From assembly GCA_020631035.1 (NCBI GenBank), contig JAHDIA010000363.1, positions 1-6,500 of the forward strand: DNA of 6,500 bases, given 5' to 3'. Source of the stretch: Chitinophagales bacterium (GTDB taxonomy: Bacteria > Bacteroidota > Bacteroidia > Chitinophagales > UBA2359). Below are positions 1 to 5,055 of this stretch, in pieces; positions within the stretch are counted from its first letter, which is position 1, and the number at the start of each line of letters is the position of its first letter. Position numbers and translations under genes: made by a program. The notes below the pieces were generated by a model. It was not told where the DNA came from and searched no databases. It was given only the letters and a program-made list of their open reading frames with translations.

Positions 1-108
1 AAAAAAGAAAATTCTGTTTTAATTGAGATTGATAAAAATGTCAAAATTAGAGTGGCAACCAATGCCATTTCTCTCGATTTGACCAATTCGGCCCTGGCTA
101 CCAAATAA
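1..108 (+). CDS. yajC: Preprotein translocase subunit YajC, C-terminal end (partial)
   Basis: This is the last 35 codons of a gene that begins outside the window; the reading frame is open from base 1 to the TAA at 106-108. The peptide runs ENSVLIEIDKNVKIRVATNAIS and then a short polar tail ending LATK. This matches the YajC C-terminal half, where a valine/isoleucine-rich strand with alternating charges (VLIEID..VKIRV) is followed by a helix starting near A-I-S. YajC is a small single-pass inner-membrane protein that associates with SecDF and assists Sec-dependent export. The N-terminal transmembrane helix is not in the window, so the call rests on this tail and on the neighbour: in Bacteroidota yajC is commonly followed directly by a YbbR-like gene, as here after only 18 bp. 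The two are probably co-transcribed. Confidence 0.8.
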   Translation, partial: KKENSVLIEIDKNVKIRVATNAISLDLTNSALATK

Positions 109-126
109 TACGCTATATATAATGGT

Positions 127-1080
127 ATGATTTTTTTTCAGAAGATATTGCGCACGTCGAGTATCTCTGACCGCCCACTATTTTTGGCTTGTTTGGCATT
201 GGCTTGCTTTCTTTGGTTGTTCAATGCTCTATCCAAAAAATACAATCTGGTGGTTCCTGTCCAAGTATTGTACAACAATCTCCCTGGCAATCAAATTCCC
301 ACTACTCCCATAGAAAACAATCTAGAACTTAACTTATATGGCGAAGGCTTTGATTTGCTTAGATATGGTGTTTCCAAAAGCCTTCAACCCATTTATATAG
401 ATTTTGGGAACTTAGATGGTCAAAAAGCCATTCCTACTTCCAGTTTTCTTCCTCAATTGGAAAATCAATTCCGCAAACTTGAAATATTGGAGATCTATCC
501 CAAAGTCATTCCTGTTCAACTAGAGGAAGCCAGTAGCAAAATGGTTCCTGTAAAACTCAATACCAACATCGGTTTTGCTCCTTCCTACTTTCAATTGGAT
601 TCCATCAAACTGAATCCATCCAAAATATTGGTCAGTGGACCTAAATCAGTTGTAGACTCTATCAACGTTTGGCCTAGCCAACAACTGTCCCTTGAAAACA
701 TTCAAAACAGCCAAACTGGCTCCATATTACTTGAAAAACCCAACAGCTTTAATTTGACCATCGAACCTGAATTGCTCGGTTATGAGATAATGGTGGATCA
801 ATGGACAGAGAAAAGTTTTGAACTCAATATTACAACTGTCAACCTAAAAGACAGTCTGCAAGTATTTTTGTATCCTCAAAAAGCTCAACTCAGTATCCAA
901 ATCCCCCTAAGTGAATACGAAGCTTTTACCGATGCTTTCTTTGAATTAAAGGCAGATTTCACCAATATTGACCTCAAATCTAAATCAAAAGTACCTGTGG
1001 AAATGGTCAGCAAGCATCCCAAAAACATCAGAAATCCGCAAATCAAACCCGAAAAGGTGGAGTTTTTAATCTACAAATAG
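127..1080 (+). CDS. YbbR-like domain protein, membrane-anchored
   Basis: A 317-residue protein with a short N-terminal cytoplasmic stretch, one hydrophobic segment at about residues 17-35 (PLFLACLALACFLWLFNAL), and the rest outside the membrane. The region after the helix has the rhythm of YbbR repeats: a strand such as VVPVQVLYNNLPGN near residue 42, then a second unit starting KMVPVKLNTNIGFAPSYFQLDSIKLNPSKILVSGP, where the 'P..v.v.GP' pattern is characteristic. Low-identity strands continue to the C-terminus (VEFLIYK). In Firmicutes the YbbR-domain protein CdaR modulates the diadenylate cyclase CdaA. In Bacteroidota the role is not established, so I give no symbol. Start: ATG 127 is the first usable start in frame; an ATG at 122 is in another frame and hits TGA after two codons. 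There is no Shine-Dalgarno sequence, which is usual for this phylum. The 18-bp gap to yajC suggests one operon. The coaE gene often found next in this phylum is not here. Confidence 0.82.
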   Translation: MIFFQKILRTSSISDRPLFLACLALACFLWLFNALSKKYNLVVPVQVLYNNLPGNQIPTTPIENNLELNLYGEGFDLLRYGVSKSLQPIYIDFGNLDGQKAIPTSSFLPQLENQFRKLEILEIYPKVIPVQLEEASSKMVPVKLNTNIGFAPSYFQLDSIKLNPSKILVSGPKSVVDSINVWPSQQLSLENIQNSQTGSILLEKPNSFNLTIEPELLGYEIMVDQWTEKSFELNITTVNLKDSLQVFLYPQKAQLSIQIPLSEYEAFTDAFFELKADFTNIDLKSKSKVPVEMVSKHPKNIRNPQIKPEKVEFLIYK

Positions 1081-1131
1081 GCTCTTTTAATGTGATAAAA
1101 CCCTTAAAGTTTCGCATTTATCTCTTTTCAA

Positions 1132-1163
1132 TTAGGTGTCAAAAATGATGTTTACTATATTTG
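1132..1163 (+). promoter_or_regulatory. Candidate Bacteroidota-type promoter for the MCE gene
   Basis: TATATTTG at 1156-1163 matches the Bacteroidota -7 consensus TAnnTTTG exactly. A partial -33 element, TTAG at 1132-1135 (consensus TTTG), sits 20 bp upstream, the expected spacing. Transcription would start near 1170 and leave a leader of roughly 60 nt before the TTG start at 1233. The -33 match is imperfect and the DNA is AT-rich, so a chance match is possible. Confidence 0.4.
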
Positions 1164-1188
1164 GGCTTTCTATTAAAAAGTATTTCGG

Positions 1189-1231
1189 AACAATTGCTAT
1201 AAATTGTTGAAATACGCATAAAATTCTATGC
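1189..1231 (+). promoter_or_regulatory. Two tandem inverted repeats in the leader of the MCE gene
   Basis: AACAATT (1189-1195) and AATTGTT (1202-1208) form a perfect 7-bp inverted repeat with a 6-nt loop. Eight bases further on, GCATA (1216-1220) and TATGC (1227-1231) form a 5-bp inverted repeat with a 6-nt loop that ends one base before the TTG start codon at 1233. Both arms are AT-rich, so the hairpins would be weak. They could be operator half-sites, an RNA structure affecting initiation at the TTG, or chance. Confidence 0.3.
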
Positions 1232-1232
1232 A

Positions 1233-2285
1233 TTGAAAATCTCCAATGAAATAAAAGTGGCAGTCTTAGTTATCGTGGCTGCACTCTTGCTATATTACGG
1301 ATACAACTTTATCAAAGGAAGCAATGTCTTTTCCTCTGAAAATACCTACTACATTAAGTATGACAATGTCAATGGCTTGATTCCTGGCAATCAGGTAATG
1401 CTCAATGGCTTAAAAGTTGGTATGGTACAAGATTGTGAATTCATTCAAGATGGAAGCAACCAAATATTGGTTTCTATTAATGTGAATGGTGATATAAAGA
1501 TACCCAAAGCTGTTGTTGCCAAGATTGAAGCAGCCGACTTATTGGGTGATATGGAAATCAATTTGGACTACAGCCAAGTGACCGCAAGCGACTTTCAAAA
1601 CAATCTTGCACAGAGTGGAGAAGAGCTAAATGGTACATTGGTATTGAGTATGATGGAATCTATGTCTAGTGAGGTAGCGCCCATTACCGATAAGGTCAAT
1701 TCTTTGATGGGATCGGCAGATTCCTTGGTACAGGTACTCAACCAAATCATTGCTGGGGGACAAATCGAAAACATTCTACAAACCACTGACCAAATGACCA
1801 AGGTTTTGCACAAAACCAGCACCTCTGTCAACAATTTGATGGCTAGTCAAAGCAAATCTTTAAAAGGCATTATTGGCAATACCGAAAGGCTCACTCAAAG
1901 CCTGACAACTTCTACCCAACAATTGGATGGTATTCTTCAAAATGCAACGACTTTCTCTAGTGATTTAACTGATTTTTCTGGTGAACTCAAAAAATCAGAT
2001 ATTGGTGGAATGAGTAGTAAATTGGAAGCAACCATCGACAATGCCAACCAAAGTCTAAGCAATCTTAATGCTACCCTAGCACAAGTCAACAACGGAGATG
2101 GGACGGTTACCCAATTGTTGAAAGACCGCAAACTCTACGACAATATGGAAAAAACCCTCTACGACTTGGACCAACTCTTCCTCGACTTAAAAGAAAATCC
2201 CAAAAGATATGTCTCTTTCTCTCTAATCGAACGCAAAGACAAGTCTAAGAAAAAAGACAAGAAGGAGAAAAAGGAGAAAAATTAA
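1233..2285 (+). CDS. MCE/MlaD-family lipid transport protein
   Basis: A 350-residue protein. The N-terminus MKISNEIKVAVLVIVAALLLYYGYNFIKG is the typical start of Bacteroidota MCE proteins, with a single membrane helix at about residues 8-27. The MCE domain follows at about 36-112 (YYIKYDNVNGLIPGNQVMLNGLKVGMV through MEINLDY). Residues from about 145 to 310 are Ser/Asn/Gln-rich with heptad-like spacing, expected to form the long helical part that builds a periplasmic barrel or needle in MCE hexamers. The last 20 or so residues are almost all Lys, Glu and Asp. MCE proteins bind and shuttle phospholipids or other hydrophobic molecules between inner and outer membranes, working with an MlaE/MlaF-type ABC transporter that is not in this window. 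Start: the frame has a stop at 1200-1202 and no in-frame ATG before the domain, and the TTG at 1233 gives exactly the family N-terminus, so a TTG start is well supported. A candidate promoter lies upstream. Confidence 0.88.
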   Translation: MKISNEIKVAVLVIVAALLLYYGYNFIKGSNVFSSENTYYIKYDNVNGLIPGNQVMLNGLKVGMVQDCEFIQDGSNQILVSINVNGDIKIPKAVVAKIEAADLLGDMEINLDYSQVTASDFQNNLAQSGEELNGTLVLSMMESMSSEVAPITDKVNSLMGSADSLVQVLNQIIAGGQIENILQTTDQMTKVLHKTSTSVNNLMASQSKSLKGIIGNTERLTQSLTTSTQQLDGILQNATTFSSDLTDFSGELKKSDIGGMSSKLEATIDNANQSLSNLNATLAQVNNGDGTVTQLLKDRKLYDNMEKTLYDLDQLFLDLKENPKRYVSFSLIERKDKSKKKDKKEKKEKN

Positions 2286-2400
2286 CATCCATACAACGCT
2301 TTGGGGCTTAGACTCGTTTTTGTTTTAGGTTGATTGGGATATATTTAACTCAATTACATAATTACTCAATCAACACTACCTGCAAACCACTAGGAATTTA

Positions 2401-2428
2401 TAATTCACAACTCATAACTCACAATTAA
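2401..2428. repeat. Imperfect 14-bp tandem repeat, AT-rich
   Basis: TAATTCACAACTCA (2401-2414) is followed at once by TAACTCACAATTAA (2415-2428), with 11 of 14 positions identical. Runs of this TAATTCAYAA type are a familiar intergenic sight in Bacteroidota genomes and often mark the edges of inserted or rearranged segments. Here it sits exactly at the AT-rich side of the GC-richer island. No function is implied. Confidence 0.5.
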
Positions 2429-2430
2429 TA

Positions 2431-2526
2431 ATGAAGCGTCGGATGAGCGGGGGGATGAAACTTGGTGCGCAGTATGAAACATGCGTTGGTTAACCAGAGT
2501 GAACGAAGCCTAGTACCAATGACGTT
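2431..2526 (+). other. GC-richer foldable island, possible structured RNA or element remnant
   Basis: Composition jumps here compared with the AT-rich flanks (for example GCGTCGGATGAGCGGGGGG from 2436). Pairing that can be seen by eye on the + strand: 2435-2440 with 2521-2526 (6 bp, one G-T); 2462-2468 with 2513-2519 (TTGGTGC/GTACCAA, 7 bp, one G-T); and a small hairpin at 2469-2471/2482-2484. A 10-bp perfect palindrome, TGGTTAACCA, occupies 2487-2496. A 20-codon ATG frame runs from 2431 to 2493 (product starting MKRRMSGG), but it has no recognisable similarity. I do not recognise an RNA family. Alternatives are a scar of a mobile element, a small RNA, a leader of the OstA-like gene, or coincidence. 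Confidence 0.25.
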
Positions 2527-2556
2527 GCAACAAACTCATAAAGAAAGACTTTTTAA

Positions 2557-4746
2557 ATGAGCAGATTTTTTTCGTTTTGTATACTCATCGGAATTGCTAC
2601 AGTGAGTCTTTTGTTGCTGAGTGAATTGTCTGCTTATGCCCAAATTGAGGAAGAGACAGATACCAGCCAAACCATTATTGACATCATCAACGCCAACCAA
2701 CTCAAGGCGATTGACAACGACTCTCTGAATTTGAAACGATTGATTGGAGAAGTGGCGTTGCAACAAGATGAGGTGATTTTTAAGTGTGATAGTGCCTATT
2801 TGTTTGAAGACAAAAATGACATTGAAGCCTTTGGGAATGTACACATTCAACAGGGCGATTCCATAGACATTTATGCGGATTTGTTGCGCTATGATGGAGA
2901 AAATCGCATTGCTCGATTGTATCAAAATGTTGAATTAAGTGATAAAAAAACGGTCATTACTTCTGATACCTTGTATTACTACCTCAATGAAAAAAGAGCC
3001 ATCCTGTTTGGCGAGGTCCACATTACCGACAATAAGGTTGATATTTACTCTGATTCCCTAGAGTATTTTTCACAAAGCAAGGAAGCTTTTTTATACGACA
3101 ATGTACACCTAGAAGATGGCGATATGACATTGGATGCCGATAAAATGAATTATGATTTTATTGATGATGTCGGAACTTATGAAGGCAATGGTTTGATGCA
3201 AAACAAAGAGACCACTCTCAAAAGCGAAAGGGGTTGGTATTACCACCAAACGAAGGATGTACAATTTGAGGATAGTGTGTATGTCAAAGGACCAAAGTAT
3301 GAACTAAGCACCGACCGTTTGGACTACAATACCCAAACCGAAATTGCCCATTTTAAAGGCAATACCACCATTGTCAATGAGGGGAATGTCATCAATTGTG
3401 ATGCGGGAACCTATGACCAAAAGCGAGATGTAATCAGCATTCACGGAGAATCTACGCTTAACAATGATCCACAATTTTTACAAGCAGACAGTCTATTTTT
3501 TGAGCAAAAATCGGGCAAGGGTTTTGCTTTTGGCAATGTGTATTGGACCGATACCTCCCAAAATTTAAGCGTCGATTGTGACTATATGGAATATGAAGAA
3601 GAAAATTCGTACATACTCGCAACAGGTAATTTACTGTACAAACAAAAAATAGAAGACGATACCTTGTATTTGATAGCAGATACTTTGCGTTCCTGGCATA
3701 AGTCAGACAATCGTAAATTACTAGCAAAGGACAGTCTGGATACTTCAAACGACACTAGCTTGGTGGCAAAGGACAATCTGGATACTTTAAATGATAGTAG
3801 CTTATTATCCAGAGACAATCTGGATACAGAAACACCCAAAGATTCTACCCAATTGGTCAATCCGCAACGCTCTGCTGCTCAAGACAGTGCCAATGCCTTT
3901 GTAGCTTACCACAATGTCGCCTTCTACAAAAGCGATTTTCAGGGCCTTTGCGATTCTTTGGTCTATGGTTTGCAAGATTCCTCTTTTGAATTTTTTCAGG
4001 ACCCCATCATTTGGTTCGACAACCAACAATTGGTCGCCGATTCGATTTATTTGCAAACACAAAACAACGATCCACAAAAATTTGTCCTCAAGCAAAACGC
4101 ACTCATTGCGAGCGAAGAACAAGCAGGCATTTACAATCAATTAAAAGGCGACACCATTATTGGTACGTTTAAGAAAAGTAAGTTGCATCGAATGTTTGCC
4201 AAACAAAATGCCGAGAGTATTTATTTTGCCAAAAACGAAGATGAAGCTTTTTATGGCATCAATCAAAGCCAGTCGGACCGCATTCGTATTTTGTTTGAAG
4301 AAGAAGAAATCAAGTTTTTGAAATTATACGAAAATCCTTCAGCAACTTTTCATCCCATCAAAAAAGTCGATCCTTACAGTTTTCAATTGTCGGGTTTTGA
4401 ATGGAAAATTAAAGAACGTCCCCAAAGTGTGGAAAGTTTGTATGTTTTGCTCGAAGAACAGGCAGCCGCAGCCACTAAGGCGGCACTCGACAGTACAGTT
4501 CAAGACAGCACTGTTCTCGATATGGATACCACCATTCAAGAGACAAACAATGCCAATGTATTGGAACGAAAAAACAAAGAAGATTCAAAAGAATCAAAAG
4601 ACACCCAAGAAGACACTGATAAAGAACAAACTAAAGCTGAAAAAAAGGAAGCCAGAAAACAAAAGCGGGAAGAGAAAAAAGCAGAAAAAGAACAAAAAAG
4701 AAATGGAGCATCAATTAGGGACAGAGGACGTAAAAACGATCCATAA
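2557..4746 (+). CDS. OstA/LptA-like protein, LPS transport to the outer membrane
   Basis: A 729-residue secreted protein. Residues 1-28 are a signal peptide (MSRFF, a hydrophobic core to about residue 21, cleavage predicted after AYA). From about 30 to 380 there are repeated short strands of the OstA/LptA jelly-roll type, seen as recurring patterns such as 'FGNVHIQQGDSIDIYADLL', 'LFGEVHITDNKVDIYSDSL' and 'LYDNVHLEDGDMTLDADKM'. A low-complexity linker (about 388-437) contains a triplicate repeat. A second conserved half at about 438-620 carries FQDPIIWFDNQQLVADSI (near 480), NQLKGDTIIGTF (near 531), NAESIYF (near 551) and GFEWKIKERPQS (near 613), the pattern I associate with the Bacteroidota OstA-like family. 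Residues 670-729 form a Lys/Glu-rich tail, unusual for an exported protein. LptA-type proteins bind lipid A acyl chains and bridge LPS across the periplasm; whether this long form does the same is inferred from the fold. The ATG at 2557 gives an intact signal peptide. Neighbouring an MCE gene fits a lipid-trafficking locus. Confidence 0.85.
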   Translation: MSRFFSFCILIGIATVSLLLLSELSAYAQIEEETDTSQTIIDIINANQLKAIDNDSLNLKRLIGEVALQQDEVIFKCDSAYLFEDKNDIEAFGNVHIQQGDSIDIYADLLRYDGENRIARLYQNVELSDKKTVITSDTLYYYLNEKRAILFGEVHITDNKVDIYSDSLEYFSQSKEAFLYDNVHLEDGDMTLDADKMNYDFIDDVGTYEGNGLMQNKETTLKSERGWYYHQTKDVQFEDSVYVKGPKYELSTDRLDYNTQTEIAHFKGNTTIVNEGNVINCDAGTYDQKRDVISIHGESTLNNDPQFLQADSLFFEQKSGKGFAFGNVYWTDTSQNLSVDCDYMEYEEENSYILATGNLLYKQKIEDDTLYLIADTLRSWHKSDNRKLLAKDSLDTSNDTSLVAKDNLDTLNDSSLLSRDNLDTETPKDSTQLVNPQRSAAQDSANAFVAYHNVAFYKSDFQGLCDSLVYGLQDSSFEFFQDPIIWFDNQQLVADSIYLQTQNNDPQKFVLKQNALIASEEQAGIYNQLKGDTIIGTFKKSKLHRMFAKQNAESIYFAKNEDEAFYGINQSQSDRIRILFEEEEIKFLKLYENPSATFHPIKKVDPYSFQLSGFEWKIKERPQSVESLYVLLEEQAAAATKAALDSTVQDSTVLDMDTTIQETNNANVLERKNKEDSKESKDTQEDTDKEQTKAEKKEARKQKREEKKAEKEQKRNGASIRDRGRKNDP
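3718..3846 (+). repeat. Degenerate 42-bp triplicate repeat inside the OstA-like gene
   Basis: Three in-frame copies at 3718-3759, 3760-3801 and 3802-3846 encode LLAKDSLDTSNDTS, LVAKDNLDTLNDSS and LLSRDNLDTETPKDS (residues 388-430). The core AAGGACARTCTGGATACT is nearly identical at DNA level in the first two copies; the third has drifted and is one codon longer. The unit is 14 codons, so gain or loss keeps the frame. It lies in the polar linker between the two conserved halves and probably acts as a length-variable spacer. Confidence 0.8.
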
Positions 4747-4764
4747 TCCGCAATTGATGCTCCA
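4704..4764. repeat. 13-bp perfect inverted repeat straddling the OstA-like stop codon
   Basis: TGGAGCATCAATT (4704-4716) is inside the coding region and AATTGATGCTCCA (4752-4764) lies just after the TAA at 4744-4746. The arms are exact complements over 13 bp with a 35-nt spacer. As RNA this is a stable stem enclosing the stop codon. No T-run follows it closely, so it is not a standard intrinsic terminator. It may protect the 3' end, aid factor-dependent termination, or be a small palindromic element whose left arm now encodes the last residues of the protein. Confidence 0.7.
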
Positions 4765-5055
4765 GTCTTAAAGAGTACCAACCACCTACTCTGTACTACT
4801 ATTCCTTGAGAGTTGGCATATTGCCGTTTGGGTTAAATGCAGGCTTGAAGATGATCGCCAAAACTCCCAGTAAAAACAAAAAGTTTTAATTGTTGGAATA
4901 CAAGCATTACTTACAAACTCATTGTATTTGCTTAGTATTCGTCATTGAAAAAACGAAAGGTTTACCACATAGTAAAAAATTTTTCTAAGTAATTTTGGTA
5001 CTATTATCAAATATAATATTTTTTAAACATTCATTCAAGTATTAATATACATTTT
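4747..5055. other. Intergenic region before the glycosyltransferase gene
   Basis: The first 20 bases hold the right arm of the inverted repeat described at 4704-4764. Bases 4799-4885 have a possible tiny minus-strand frame, listed separately. From about 4880 the sequence becomes very AT-rich up to the TTG start, with TATAAT at 5012-5017 and a near-palindromic A/T block at 4971-4988. The promoter of the glycosyltransferase gene probably lies here, but I cannot place a convincing TAnnTTTG element; TGTATTTG at 4923-4930 is the closest and lacks a -33 partner. No RNA gene is recognisable. Confidence 0.5.
4799..4879 (-). CDS. Possible very small membrane peptide or gene remnant
   Basis: On the minus strand a frame bounded by TAA at 4886-4888 and TAG at 4799-4801 encodes a hydrophobic stretch (FLFLLGVLAIIF) followed by KPAFNPNGNMPTLKE. 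The layout, a short membrane segment followed by a polar Pro/Asn tail, looks protein-like. The only candidate start is TTG at 4877-4879, giving 26 residues. It could equally be the C-terminal scrap of a decayed gene, or chance: the + strand frame over the same bases also lacks stops (LRVGILPFGLNAGLKMIAKT). I do not recognise the peptide. Confidence 0.2.
   Translation of the reverse strand: MFLLGVLAIIFKPAFNPNGNMPTLKE

Larger units (their letters stand above)
2286..2556. other. Intergenic region between the MCE and OstA-like genes
   Basis: No ordinary gene is visible in these 271 bp. The first half is AT-rich and contains an 8-bp inverted repeat, GTTGATTG (2329-2336) with CAATCAAC (2367-2374), around a 30-nt loop; there is no T-tract, so it is a poor terminator. 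A weak promoter-like pair, TTTG at 2319-2322 and TATATTTA at 2340-2347, has a spacer of 17, shorter than usual for the phylum. Then come a 14-bp tandem repeat (2401-2428) and a GC-richer island (2431-2526), both listed separately. The last 30 bases form the A-rich leader of the next gene. Confidence 0.6.

Noticed and set aside
2329..2374. 8-bp inverted repeat after the MCE gene as an intrinsic terminator
   Set aside because: The loop is 30 nt, the stem is AT-rich and no T-tract follows the right arm.
2466..2530. GTGCGCAG resembling the 5' boundary of a group II intron
   Set aside because: Only about 60 bases follow before the next gene; there is no domain V hairpin, no reverse transcriptase and no exon break, so the resemblance to the GTGCG boundary is not enough.
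2536..2925. A 129-codon minus-strand frame opposite the OstA-like signal peptide region
   Set aside because: It lies antisense to a well-supported gene and shows no family pattern; the other antisense frames at 1595-1834, 3458-3748, 3805-4140 and 6085-6297 fail for the same reason.
3718..3846. Triplicate repeat as a CRISPR-like array
   Set aside because: The copies are adjacent, in frame and degenerate, with no unique spacers; they encode a protein linker.
4397..4771. A 124-codon + strand frame overlapping the end of the OstA-like gene
   Set aside because: It is a frame-shifted reading of the A-rich Lys/Glu tail, has no domain pattern, and the overlapping frame encodes a clearly conserved protein.
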